From positions 1-31,057 of the IMG/VR virus record IMGVR_UViG_3300031510_000024: a stretch of 31,057 bases of DNA; one strand, given 5' to 3'. The notes under the pieces are model-generated. The model was not told the DNA's origin, searched no databases, and was given only the letters and a program-made list of their open reading frames with translations. Positions 7,689 to 17,113 of the stretch are shown here, piece by piece (the stretch's first letter is position 1; every line of letters starts with the position of its first letter). Position numbers and translations under genes: made by a program. Source of the DNA: a virus.

Positions 7689-8786
7689 ATGGCGATAAGC
7701 ATAGATACAGTATATCAAAGGGTTTTAGCTCTAGCTAATAAAGAACAGAGAGGTTATATAACACCTCAGGAGTTTAACTTGTTAGCGGGCAAGGCTCAGC
7801 TAGACATTTTTAACCAATACTTCCACGATTATAAAACGGCTATACTCAGTCCAGGTAATCAAACGAAATCGAGCGATGATGCTGACTTAATTAGGGAGAA
7901 GATCTCGTTACATAGAAAATATGGTGTGTTCAATACTGACGCATTCGGAGTGGGAGTGTTATCTAATCAAGTACACTGGTTAGAGTCTATATATAAAGCT
8001 AGTAACACTAATAGGGTTGTAGAGATAACTATGGATTCAGCTTCCCTAGAAGTTAATTCAACTATAAGTATACCTATGTTTGGTGCTTCAGCCCCGTTAA
8101 TGGCTGCTATTCAAATGAATTTCAACGTAGCTTTTCAGACTACAACACCCCCTGCAGCTGGTAACGAAACTATAATTGTCGTGCTAACGGAGACAGAAAC
8201 CAATGCGTCTATAGCATTAAAATTCGCTCATGCCTTAAACACTTTTAGTTCCTTCCATTCAGCCACTGTTAACGGTGGCACTGTAACAGTAACCTACTTA
8301 CAGGATATAGATTGGACTATATCTGAGAGTGTAGAACACAACGCAGGTGTAGTAGTCACTGTGTTAACTGAGGGAGAGCCATCTAGCCATGTTGTGTATG
8401 AGGAAGTCAGCTTAGAAGACTCTCATTACATAAGATCAAACAAAAAGTTAAGTCCAACTAAATCCTCTAGGGGTGTATTCTATAAGAATGGTGGAGGTAC
8501 GTTAGGTAATGGCATGAAAGTCAGTGTAATACCAAACCCCGGTGTAGCCACTTTAGGTTGTAACTTTATCAAGAAGCTTAATAACCCAAGCTGGGGCTAT
8601 ATAGTTGTAGGCGAGAAAGCTCTATACAACCCAAGTAATTCAACAGACTTTGGATTGCACCCAGCAGAGGAAAGTAACTTGACGAATAAAATATTAGAAC
8701 TTGCAGGTATTGTTGTGAACAAACCAGGTTTATCTGAGGTTATACTTAGGAATCAAGCAGTTAAAGAAGCTAAAGAAAATAGATAA
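7689..8786 (+). CDS. Connector/ring-type structural protein with inserted beta domain
   Basis: This is probably part of the head-tail connector or a collar ring. The N-terminal about 80 residues (including NKEQRGYITPQEFN at 17-30, then a predicted helix with AQLDIFNQYF) match a pattern I associate with a structural protein next to the connector genes in crAss-like and marine podophages. Residues about 119-232 look like an extra beta-rich domain: low charge, Thr/Val/Ala rich, with TTTPPAAGNE and VNGGTVTVTY. It is inserted between a strand ending near RVVEIT (109-114) and its continuation at SHVVYEEVSL (233-242). Beyond it, SPTKSSRGVFY and later GYIVVGEKALYNP restore the family pattern. It is 365 residues long and precedes the next connector by two bases, so they are probably translated together. 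The role is inferred mainly from order. Confidence 0.6.
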   Translation: MAISIDTVYQRVLALANKEQRGYITPQEFNLLAGKAQLDIFNQYFHDYKTAILSPGNQTKSSDDADLIREKISLHRKYGVFNTDAFGVGVLSNQVHWLESIYKASNTNRVVEITMDSASLEVNSTISIPMFGASAPLMAAIQMNFNVAFQTTTPPAAGNETIIVVLTETETNASIALKFAHALNTFSSFHSATVNGGTVTVTYLQDIDWTISESVEHNAGVVVTVLTEGEPSSHVVYEEVSLEDSHYIRSNKKLSPTKSSRGVFYKNGGGTLGNGMKVSVIPNPGVATLGCNFIKKLNNPSWGYIVVGEKALYNPSNSTDFGLHPAEESNLTNKILELAGIVVNKPGLSEVILRNQAVKEAKENR

Positions 8787-8788
8787 TT

Positions 8789-9676
8789 ATGGGATTACTA
8801 AATGGAATAACACATAAAGCGTATAACGATACCATTGGCAATAAGGGGAATTACCAGTTTGTAACCTTAGACGATATTATAAGTTCGTTCATGGTAGTGT
8901 ACGTGGGTGAGGGTAAATTGATAAGTAAAGTCAGTAGAACCGATATACAATTTCATGGGATGAGAGCTATACAGGAATTATCATACGATGTTCTCAAGTC
9001 TCATAAAGCTTATGAAATAGAAGTACCACCAAGCTTAGTAATGTATCTTCCACAGGACTATGTCAACTATACTAAGGTAGTCAGAGTTGATAGTAGCGGT
9101 GTTGAAAACCCTCTATACCCTACGGGTAAAACATCAAACCCCTTCCCTATAGCTCAAAACCCCTCTGGAACTTACCAATGGACTTATGAAAACATATACG
9201 GGAGTTTGGATTATGGTGGTGCTGAAACAGCTGTTAGCCCATACACTTCAAGTACACGTAGCAATTACAACACCTTGGGGTCGACTAACGGAACCCAAGC
9301 TTCAGATAGTGAGGGTGGAAGGTACGGCTTAGACCCTCAGCACGCTCAGGATAATGGAACTTTCTACATAGATATTGCCACTGGGTTTATACACTTCGGA
9401 GCATCTCTAGTCGGTGAAACTGTTACGCTCAAATACATCAGTGATGGTTTAGGTACTGATGAGGAGATGGTTGTCCACAAGTTTGCAGAGGAAGCTGTAT
9501 ACAAACATATCATGTACGGTGTATTATCAGGTAGGTCAGGTGTCTCAGAGAATGTAATAGCTAGATACAAGAAAGAGAAGTTCGCAGAAACTAGGAAAGC
9601 TAAGATTAGACTATCCAATATTAAAATGGAAGAGTTCACTCAAGTGCTAAAAGGTCTTAGTAAACCAATTAAGTAA
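8789..9676 (+). CDS. Head-tail connector / tail ring protein
   Basis: This 295-residue protein is probably an adaptor ring between portal and tail, comparable in role to P22 gp4 or T7 gp11. The N-terminal helical part includes GEGKLISKVSRTDIQFHGMR and then the segment ELSYDVLKSHKAYEIEVPPS, followed by LPQDYVNYTKV near 88-98. The C-terminal half includes GRYGLDPQHAQ, a beta segment with GFIHFGASL, ISDGLGTDEEMVVHKFAEEA and a basic helical end with RKAKIRLSNIKMEEF. I associate this combination with connector proteins of crAss-like and related marine phages. The Ser/Gly/Thr-rich stretch at about 145-185 is probably a flexible loop. It sits between the other ring-type gene and the 1674-residue tail protein, the usual connector-then-nozzle order. 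No search was possible; the assignment rests on remembered conservation and position. Confidence 0.68.
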   Translation: MGLLNGITHKAYNDTIGNKGNYQFVTLDDIISSFMVVYVGEGKLISKVSRTDIQFHGMRAIQELSYDVLKSHKAYEIEVPPSLVMYLPQDYVNYTKVVRVDSSGVENPLYPTGKTSNPFPIAQNPSGTYQWTYENIYGSLDYGGAETAVSPYTSSTRSNYNTLGSTNGTQASDSEGGRYGLDPQHAQDNGTFYIDIATGFIHFGASLVGETVTLKYISDGLGTDEEMVVHKFAEEAVYKHIMYGVLSGRSGVSENVIARYKKEKFAETRKAKIRLSNIKMEEFTQVLKGLSKPIK

Positions 9677-9682
9677 TAGTTT

Positions 9683-12600
9683 ATGTCAGAGATAAAACAC
9701 ACGTTTCAAGCTGGGAAGATGAACAAGGATCTCGATGAGAGACTAGTTCCTCAAGGAGAGTATAGGGACGCTTTAAATATAGAAGTTAGAACATCGGACG
9801 GTGGGGACGCTGGTACTGCTCAGACTTCCTATGGAACTATAGAAAGGTTAGCTTCGACTGAATTGGAGTTAACAAACTCTTGGGCTCCTTATAGTACCAC
9901 TATGGTTGGTTCTGTCGCTGACGAGAAAGCTGATAAAGCTTATTTCTTTTTAGCGTCACCACCAGTATGGACTAAGGAAGAACTCTTTACTAACGCTGAT
10001 ATAACAGAGTTAAAGATCTTCAAAGACTTAATCATACAATACGATACTGTTACTAAGTCAACTAAACCTGTTGTTGTAGATATATTTGAAGTGCATAACA
10101 CTCATTCTAATCTGGGTAGCCCAGCGGGTAATGTAGCTGGGTTTACTTCGCTAACTTTAACTGCAGGTGTTACTAACACTCTTAGACCTGGAATGGCTGT
10201 ACAGGCTTACAACACTGGTGGCACGTCTTTGATGAGTGTATCCACCGATACTTTCCTAGCTGGTGATCCTATTATACGGAAGGTAGTTGGTAACATTATA
10301 TATTTTGATAGAGTAGTAGCCACTGCTTTAACCACCGCTTTGTATTGGAAGTTCATAGCGCCTAAAACACTGAACTTCAGTAGAAACACAGTCACTGAGA
10401 AGAAGTCGATTACTGGTATAAACATAATAGATAACTTTCTATTCTGGACTGATAACTTCTCTGAGCCAAAGAAAATAAATATAGATAGATGCATAGCTGG
10501 TACTCCTAGTTTTAGCTTGCATTCTAATTTAATGATCACCAGCCCAGAGTCAGCTTTAGATACCTTAGTAAACATCAACACTATAGATATTGGTAACCAC
10601 GGCGATCTCAAGGAGGAACATATAACAGTAATAAGAAGAGCACCAAGAGTCGCTCCTAAATTATTGATGTCAAGCTCAAAAAGGAGCGGTGATATAACCG
10701 GTAGCTGCACTCAAGTTTTTGCTGACGGTAACGGGCCATTATTGGCTTCTACTCTAGTATCTAATGTATCTATATCTGGCGGTGTTTTTCAGGTTGGTGA
10801 TGTACTAATATTGGAGAACGCGGATACTTTAGGTGAACTATCAGTAATTAGGTGTGTAGTAGAGGTGGCAGATACTGCACTTGGTTTGTATCAACTTAAA
10901 ATAGAAAGCATACCCACTACCCTGGTTAACACTCAGGAGGTTTGGACTATAGAGCTAGAACAACCTAAACCTATATTTGAATTAAAACTAGGTAGGTTTG
11001 GTTATAGATATAAGTACCAAGATGGGGAATTCTCATCTTTTGCTCCTTGGTCTGAGTTAGCGTTTCTACCTGGAGAATTTGATTACGTACCAAAGAAGGG
11101 TTACAACCTAGGTATGGTGAATAACTTGAGGGATTTAAAGATCACTGATTTTGTGGTTGAGGATTCACTGAGACCCGATGACGTGATCAGTGTAGACATT
11201 CTATACAAAGATACTTCATCGCCTAACGTATACGTAGTTAAGACTATCGAACGTGGTAAAGATCCTGAGTGGGACGAGAGTGCTGCAACTGGCTCTAGTG
11301 GTATATTGGAGATAACCTCTGATATGATACATAAAGCTCTACCCTCGTCTCAGCTCCTTAGAGCTTGGGATAACGTACCTAGAAAAGCTGTAGCTCAAGA
11401 GGTTACTGGTAATAGAGTCTTATACGGAAACTACTTACAGAACTATAACGTACCCAACCCCGTTGCTGTAATACAAAGACGTGTAACAAAAGCTCATGGA
11501 GATAACCTACTACCTGAAGCTTCGGTGAAGTCTATTAGGAAGTATAAATTAGGTATAGTATTCGGGGATAAGCAAGGTAGGGAAACACCTGTTATATCTG
11601 CCGGAGCAGTGACTAAAGACGGACACATAACGACTAGTGACGTCAATGTAGAAAAGAAATATGCACACGAAACAAATAAGTTAAGTGCTCAGCAAGATTG
11701 GAATTCACCTATAGAGGGTTGGATGGATTACTACAAGTACTATATAAAAGAAACTACTAACGAGTACTACAACCTTGCAATGGATAGGTGGTACGATTCT
11801 GAAGATGGTAACATATGGTTGTCGTTTCAATCTGCGGATAGGAACAAGCTAGATGAGGACACATACATAATACTAAAGAACAGACATGGTAGTCAAGACC
11901 CTGTACTAGATGAAGCTAGGTATAAAATATTAGCTATAGAAAATGAAGCGCCTGACTACATTAAGACCACAGCCAAGATACTTGGTAGCTTAAACATAAG
12001 TGAAATATCTAGCATAAGCACTACTAATGTCATAGAGTTCCCGGGTACGGCATGGGATGCTGCATTCAGTGATATAAAATTCAAAGGCATAGGTTGGGCT
12101 AGAATAAAAGGGGTTGCTAGTGGTCAAGTAATGTATTCCGCATGGGCTAGAATATCTAGACTTAACGATAGTGCTCACGAAGTAACGTTAGTAGATCCGA
12201 TAGGTGAATCAGCAGATATGACAAGCACGTTGGGAACTTCTGGGGTAGAGTATAGGTTAGAAATAAAGGATGCTGTAGTAGAGAATAGACCAGAGTTTGA
12301 TGGTAAGTACTTCGTTAAGATATACAAAGACGGGGTGTTGACTTCTAACGTATTGGGAGAGAGTGGTGATAGTATTACATACATAACTAAAGACACTTTC
12401 AAGCACGCTTACATTCAAACAGCAGGTACCAACCCAGCAGTGAACGGACCTTTCTCTGGGAACTCGTGGACCTCAGGTTATGGATTTAACTCCGGTAATG
12501 TATTCAATAATTTCGCTAAATGTGGGCACGACACGGAATCTAAGGACTTCTGGGCAGGGCATGGTAGTAATGGCTTTAGTAGCCCTTGGTACTTGGATAG

Positions 12601-14707
12601 AACCCGTGACAGAACCAATAACTCTGCAAATACGTGGAAACCTGGGTTGCATCAGAATACGGGGATTACTAATTATAGCGGTATGAGTTTCTCTATTAGA
12701 AGAGAGAATTTTGGTAGTGGTAACACCTTACTTTTCAGAACCAAGATGAGTACTCCCGGTACTTTATTTAGGTTTGCTACAGACCCCAACAATAGGGTGT
12801 ATGAAGTTAAATCAGGTAGTGGTGGTGAGATTAAAAGTTATACCTACACTAGGTTGACCGGACTCGGGGCTTGTATAACCCCGCAAGACTGGGGGTCTTC
12901 ACATAAAAGAACCTTCACTGTTAAGTTTGCTTGGATAGAAGATAGTGGCATTGGGCTAGATATTAATGACTTCGATCCTCGAGGTGCTTTAGCACATGAT
13001 GGAACTACCACTGCCAGTATACACATAGTGGAGCCGATGTTTAATTCATCTGAAAGCATAATAGTTGACCAGGGTAATGCCATATGGGAAACTGAACCTA
13101 AAGAAGATGTAGGGTTGGACTTGTACTACGAAGCCACCAACTCTTTACCTATGAGGTTAACTGAAGCTAATAACGAATCATTTGCCCCAGTCGGATCTGT
13201 TATAGAGATAGTTAGAGATGGCTTAGTGGTTAGCAATATAGTTGCTACGTACTTAGTAGTTAAGACCATGGTGAGAGATGTAGTATCGCTTAGAGAATCT
13301 ACCAGCACAGGTACTTATACCTTCAATGTGTTGGTAGGTGATACCATTAGGTTTATACATGCGGATGGTGCTATAACCGAGTCTACCGTTGTGGATTACA
13401 TGACTACCTATGACACAGAGGATAATGATTACGAAATATCTGCATCACAAACGCCCTATCTTAGATTGGATAACGAACTGTATAAGTATAAAACTCAATT
13501 ACCTTGGTACAATTGCTACTCATTTGGTAATGGCTTAGAGTCTGATAGAATAAGAGATGACTATAACGCACCAACAATAGACAATGGAGTAAAAGTATCC
13601 ACAACTCTAGATGACTATGGGCAAGAGAGGAGATCAAGTGGTTTAATATATTCTGGTATATACAACTCAACTAGCGGGACTAACAACCTCAATGAGTTTA
13701 ACATGGCAGAGAGCATCACTAAGGACCTTAATCCTACTTATGGATCTATACAAGCATTAAAAAGTAGAGACACAAATGTAGTAGCTTTCTGTGAAGACAA
13801 AGTGTTGAAGATACTAGCTAACAAGGATGCATTATTTAACGCTGATGGAAGTTCTAATGTGACGGCTTCTTCAAACGTATTAGGAGATGCGTCTGGTTTT
13901 GCCGGCGATTATGGAATATCTAAAAACCCAGAATCACTAGCGTTAGATAACTTCAGGATGTATTTTTCAGATAAACAAAGAGGAGTTATAATTAGGTTAT
14001 CTCAAGATGGGTTAACACCTGTTTCAGCCGCAGGTATGACTACTTGGTTTAGGGACAACTTAAAAGAGACCCACGAAATCGTTGGTACTTATGATGAAAT
14101 AAAAGGGGAGTATAATGCCACCTTGAGGTATGTACCAGCAGTCTACGATAGACATAGTGTGCTGGAACCTAAAACTCCAGATACCACGGTTTCCTTTAGC
14201 GAGAAAACTAAAGGTTGGACCAGCTTCAAGTCATTCACACCTCAAACAGGTTTGTCCATAAATGGGGAATACTTAACAGCCAAAGACGGTGGATTGTGGT
14301 CTCACTACGACAAGACTACACCAGCCAATTTAATATATGGAGTCCATTACGATTCCACTATCGATGTGCTATTTAATGACAACCCTGGTAGTGTTAAGAG
14401 CTTTGGCTCTATGAACTACGAAGGTACACAAGCTAAAGTATCAGTAAATACTGGTGATGGAGAATATTATAACCTAGTAGAAAAGAAGGGTTGGCACGTA
14501 ACCTCTTTCACTACGGACCTACAAGAAGGGCTTGTACCTGAGTTTATAAATAAAGAAGGAAAGTGGTTTAACCATATATTTGGTGAGACGACTACATTGA
14601 AAAACCTAGATACCAGCGAGTTCTCTGTACAAGGTATAGGTACGGTAACCTCAGTGGTGCCACCAGAACAAACAGAGTTCACAATAACAATTCAAAACGG
14701 AGAATAA
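9683..14707 (+). CDS. Large tail muzzle / tail-stabilisation protein
   Basis: This 1674-residue beta-rich protein is probably the tail nozzle or muzzle that closes the DNA channel. The N-terminus (FQAGKMNKDLDERLVPQGEY) matches the start typical of P22-stabilisation-like and crAss-like muzzle proteins. Other recognisable patches are RYKYQDGEFSSFAPWSE near 440 and KLGIVFGDKQGRETPV near 625. Residues about 1274-1500 form a strongly patterned block beginning PWYNCYSFGNG and including GLIYSGIYNS, EDKVLKILANKDALF and YGISKNPES, which I recall as the best conserved part of the crAss-like family. Residues about 905-1010 are an Asn/Gly/Ser-rich insertion that could be a surface loop or domain. There is no signal peptide or membrane helix. 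Its stop TAA shares one base with the next ATG (TAATG), so termination-reinitiation coupling is likely. The family-level call is good; the exact structural role is inferred. Confidence 0.75.
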   Translation: MSEIKHTFQAGKMNKDLDERLVPQGEYRDALNIEVRTSDGGDAGTAQTSYGTIERLASTELELTNSWAPYSTTMVGSVADEKADKAYFFLASPPVWTKEELFTNADITELKIFKDLIIQYDTVTKSTKPVVVDIFEVHNTHSNLGSPAGNVAGFTSLTLTAGVTNTLRPGMAVQAYNTGGTSLMSVSTDTFLAGDPIIRKVVGNIIYFDRVVATALTTALYWKFIAPKTLNFSRNTVTEKKSITGINIIDNFLFWTDNFSEPKKINIDRCIAGTPSFSLHSNLMITSPESALDTLVNINTIDIGNHGDLKEEHITVIRRAPRVAPKLLMSSSKRSGDITGSCTQVFADGNGPLLASTLVSNVSISGGVFQVGDVLILENADTLGELSVIRCVVEVADTALGLYQLKIESIPTTLVNTQEVWTIELEQPKPIFELKLGRFGYRYKYQDGEFSSFAPWSELAFLPGEFDYVPKKGYNLGMVNNLRDLKITDFVVEDSLRPDDVISVDILYKDTSSPNVYVVKTIERGKDPEWDESAATGSSGILEITSDMIHKALPSSQLLRAWDNVPRKAVAQEVTGNRVLYGNYLQNYNVPNPVAVIQRRVTKAHGDNLLPEASVKSIRKYKLGIVFGDKQGRETPVISAGAVTKDGHITTSDVNVEKKYAHETNKLSAQQDWNSPIEGWMDYYKYYIKETTNEYYNLAMDRWYDSEDGNIWLSFQSADRNKLDEDTYIILKNRHGSQDPVLDEARYKILAIENEAPDYIKTTAKILGSLNISEISSISTTNVIEFPGTAWDAAFSDIKFKGIGWARIKGVASGQVMYSAWARISRLNDSAHEVTLVDPIGESADMTSTLGTSGVEYRLEIKDAVVENRPEFDGKYFVKIYKDGVLTSNVLGESGDSITYITKDTFKHAYIQTAGTNPAVNGPFSGNSWTSGYGFNSGNVFNNFAKCGHDTESKDFWAGHGSNGFSSPWYLDRTRDRTNNSANTWKPGLHQNTGITNYSGMSFSIRRENFGSGNTLLFRTKMSTPGTLFRFATDPNNRVYEVKSGSGGEIKSYTYTRLTGLGACITPQDWGSSHKRTFTVKFAWIEDSGIGLDINDFDPRGALAHDGTTTASIHIVEPMFNSSESIIVDQGNAIWETEPKEDVGLDLYYEATNSLPMRLTEANNESFAPVGSVIEIVRDGLVVSNIVATYLVVKTMVRDVVSLRESTSTGTYTFNVLVGDTIRFIHADGAITESTVVDYMTTYDTEDNDYEISASQTPYLRLDNELYKYKTQLPWYNCYSFGNGLESDRIRDDYNAPTIDNGVKVSTTLDDYGQERRSSGLIYSGIYNSTSGTNNLNEFNMAESITKDLNPTYGSIQALKSRDTNVVAFCEDKVLKILANKDALFNADGSSNVTASSNVLGDASGFAGDYGISKNPESLALDNFRMYFSDKQRGVIIRLSQDGLTPVSAAGMTTWFRDNLKETHEIVGTYDEIKGEYNATLRYVPAVYDRHSVLEPKTPDTTVSFSEKTKGWTSFKSFTPQTGLSINGEYLTAKDGGLWSHYDKTTPANLIYGVHYDSTIDVLFNDNPGSVKSFGSMNYEGTQAKVSVNTGDGEYYNLVEKKGWHVTSFTTDLQEGLVPEFINKEGKWFNHIFGETTTLKNLDTSEFSVQGIGTVTSVVPPEQTEFTITIQNGE

Positions 14708-16248
14708 TGGCATTAACTGATTGCACAATAACCTCATCCGTATCTACGCATGCGGGTGGGACCGCAGGGATCACCAACCACACTTTAACTATAACACCCA
14801 ATGTTGGGTTTTCAGTTGACAAAACCGCTGGTGGTTTCACTGTTGGTGCGTTACCCAATGGGGTGTTAAGTATAGTACTAACCGATGTTGGTACTCCTGG
14901 TGATGTTGCTAATACTATACTAGTAACAGTGGATTTCACTGACACTTTTGTAATGCCATCAGCTAACACCTTGTTTGAGCTAGATATATCGGGTAAAGCT
15001 ATACCGTTACTAGATACTATAGATATTCAAATAGCCTTGGTTCACCCATTTGACGGTGCACCAAACGCTACTATAGGTTTGGTAGCAGCTGATGGTATAA
15101 GTATCGCTAATTATGCCACAGCAACACCTCACGTGTCGTACATGTATGGTACTATACTTAATAATGTGTCTACAAAGGTAGCTACAGTTACAATGACAGC
15201 TGACAGTACTACTTACACAACTGCATTAGGTGGTTGGGCATTGACAAATACTCCTTTCATATATCCATTGTCTAGCGCTTGGACTGATAGTTTTGATAAG
15301 TTTGATTGGATCTTTGTTAGTGAGACTGTTGTTAATGGTTTTACTACTAGTATAGTTTTCGATTTATTCTTTAAGGATATTGTGAGTCACAGTACTCCAC
15401 TGCAAGCTGGAGAGGTTGTTAATGGTAGGTCTACACATTTAGATGTAACGCCAAAGGAGTTAGGTCCAGATCCAGGTTTAACTATTGACTCCGTTGAGTT
15501 TGGTGATTCAACAAATTCAGGTGATACTATACCAGGTGGTGGGGTATATCCTCCGGATGATTCAATAGAGGTTAACATAAATGGTAGTGTAGGCAGTACT
15601 TTTACCATTGGTTTTGCAGAGACAACTACTAGTGGTGGAACCGGAGTTGTAACTGGAGTTCCGGACCAAGTTTTAGACGACGAAAATGTATTGCAGGACG
15701 TTGTTCAAGTAATACCAGCAGGGGGTACAATAACTTACAACTTCACGATACCATCAACTGTCACTGTAAAAGAGTTCACTATGACTATAGTAGCAGGTGA
15801 TGCGAATACGACTGTTAATTCTGTGTTAGCATCTAAAGTCTATACTCAAAGGCCAGACCCAGTGATAGATATAAGAGCTAGCAAGCCTAGTGGGTGGACT
15901 ACGGTTTCAGCTATAAAGGACAGTATTGTATCAACTGGTAAACCTGGTATTTATGCAGAGGAATTACGATGGAAGGCTGATAGTATGTTGGGCTTGGATT
16001 TTGAACTAAAATTCGTTGGCTCTGGTGCATTTGCTGTAGCTAAACCAACTCCAGGTTCTGGCGACTTTGCCACAACTGGAGGTAGTGACACGGTTGTAGG
16101 TTTAACAAACCTAACAGCTACTATATCATCAGATGGCACTCACGCTTATATACGTGGTACTATAACGGCTGATAAATTTGGTTTAACTAGTTCGACTAGG
16201 ACTATACCATTAGATACTTTATTCACATACACAGCACCGCAACCTTAG
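14707..16248 (+). CDS. Beta-sandwich virion protein, possible head or tail fibre/adhesin
   Basis: I do not recognise a family. The 513 residues are overwhelmingly Thr, Val, Ser, Gly and Ile, with few Lys/Arg and alternating polar and hydrophobic residues, as in strings of Ig-like or other beta-sandwich domains. Approximate units are 1-105, 105-250 (with aromatic clusters such as GWALTNTPFIYPL), 255-375 (opening with PGLTIDSVEFGD, with a Gly/Pro loop GGGVYPPDDS) and 390-513 (opening with IDIRASKPSGW). No catalytic motif, signal peptide or coiled coil is visible. It overlaps the muzzle gene by one base, so it is probably made with that protein and could sit on it. Receptor-binding, capsid decoration and glycan adhesion are all possible. 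Calling it a virion protein is inference from neighbours and composition. Confidence 0.55.
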   Translation: MALTDCTITSSVSTHAGGTAGITNHTLTITPNVGFSVDKTAGGFTVGALPNGVLSIVLTDVGTPGDVANTILVTVDFTDTFVMPSANTLFELDISGKAIPLLDTIDIQIALVHPFDGAPNATIGLVAADGISIANYATATPHVSYMYGTILNNVSTKVATVTMTADSTTYTTALGGWALTNTPFIYPLSSAWTDSFDKFDWIFVSETVVNGFTTSIVFDLFFKDIVSHSTPLQAGEVVNGRSTHLDVTPKELGPDPGLTIDSVEFGDSTNSGDTIPGGGVYPPDDSIEVNINGSVGSTFTIGFAETTTSGGTGVVTGVPDQVLDDENVLQDVVQVIPAGGTITYNFTIPSTVTVKEFTMTIVAGDANTTVNSVLASKVYTQRPDPVIDIRASKPSGWTTVSAIKDSIVSTGKPGIYAEELRWKADSMLGLDFELKFVGSGAFAVAKPTPGSGDFATTGGSDTVVGLTNLTATISSDGTHAYIRGTITADKFGLTSSTRTIPLDTLFTYTAPQP

Positions 16249-16258
16249 AAAATAAAAC

Positions 16259-16612
16259 ATGGCAGATATAACATTAACATTCTCTAACGAGATAAACATC
16301 TCAGTTCAAGTAGGTGACATTGCTTATTACTGTACTCCGATTGTAGACGGTAGTGGGTTTAATACTTCTAATCAATCAAGCATAACAGAGATAGGACCTA
16401 TAAGTTCTATAACAGGTTTGGTTATAGTTTGTGATATGGCTTTAACTACTGTACCACCAACAGCCAACGACTTTATACTATTCAGTAAAGATAATAAAGT
16501 GAATGCTAGCTCTCTATTAGGATATTATGGCTTAGCTAAGTTTAAGAACGATTCCACTGTTAAGAGTGAGATGTTTGCTACTGCTTGTGATGTATTCGAG
16601 AGTAGTAAATAA
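16259..16612 (+). CDS. Small structural protein (117 aa)
   Basis: This small beta-rich protein starts with two strands (ITLTFSNEINISVQVGDIAYY) and contains a central loop rich in Ser and Asn. It ends with a segment (NKVNASSLLGYYGLAKFKND, about 77-97) that I associate with a small structural protein found beside tail genes in many marine podophages. No enzymatic motif is present. The two cysteines in the first half (CTP and CDM) are probably not metal ligands. It follows the beta-sandwich gene by 10 bases and is followed by a 45-base gap before the cupin gene. A tail accessory or capsid decoration role is a guess from size and neighbours. Confidence 0.5.
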   Translation: MADITLTFSNEINISVQVGDIAYYCTPIVDGSGFNTSNQSSITEIGPISSITGLVIVCDMALTTVPPTANDFILFSKDNKVNASSLLGYYGLAKFKNDSTVKSEMFATACDVFESSK

Positions 16613-16657
16613 AGGTTTAAGACTGTGATTATATATGAGTAAATTAAATACAACCAA

Positions 16658-17113
16658 ATGAACCTACCAGTATTAAATACCAGAGAGAAAATACAGACAT
16701 TACAAGAGACTCTATTGGCTAACGCTAATGGTTTTGATATAGTGACAGAGCAAGACACCCACTTATTCCCACTGAAGCATTCTTTTGCTGATGGTATATA
16801 CGTGAGGCAAATGTTCATGGGTAAAGATACCGTAGTAGTGGGAGCAATACACAACCACTTACATGTGTGGTTCTTACTAGCTGGAGAGATAACTGTAGCA
16901 ACTGAAGAAGTCAGTGAGACTTATGTTGGACCGTGCTATGTAGTGTCTACACCAGGTACTAAAAGAGTTATATATGCTAATGAGGACTCAGTCTTCGTTA
17001 ACGTACATAAGAACCCAACTAATTGCGAAGACATCGGGATGTTAGAAAAGGAGATAGTCTCAGCTACATTCGAGGAATACGAAGAGTATATAAATAAAAC
17101 AGACAAGATATGA
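16658..17113 (+). CDS. Cupin-fold protein with incomplete metal site
   Basis: This 151-residue protein has one cupin domain. Cupin motif 1 is visible as H65, H67 and H69 followed by strand residues and GE at 75-76 (HNHLHVWFLLAGE). Motif 2 is visible as G91, then PG at 99-100 and N108, but the His normally found three residues after that Gly is replaced by Arg (PGTKRVIYAN). A metal, if bound, would use the motif 1 histidines, perhaps with Glu76 or His117. Cupins range from dioxygenases to sugar epimerases to non-enzymatic binding proteins, so no reaction can be named. Its last four bases overlap the next start (ATGA), coupling it to the ejection-type gene downstream. Position among virion genes suggests a structural or folding role, or an enzyme packaged in the particle. 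It has an A/T-rich leader without a Shine-Dalgarno. Confidence 0.7.
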   Translation: MNLPVLNTREKIQTLQETLLANANGFDIVTEQDTHLFPLKHSFADGIYVRQMFMGKDTVVVGAIHNHLHVWFLLAGEITVATEEVSETYVGPCYVVSTPGTKRVIYANEDSVFVNVHKNPTNCEDIGMLEKEIVSATFEEYEEYINKTDKI

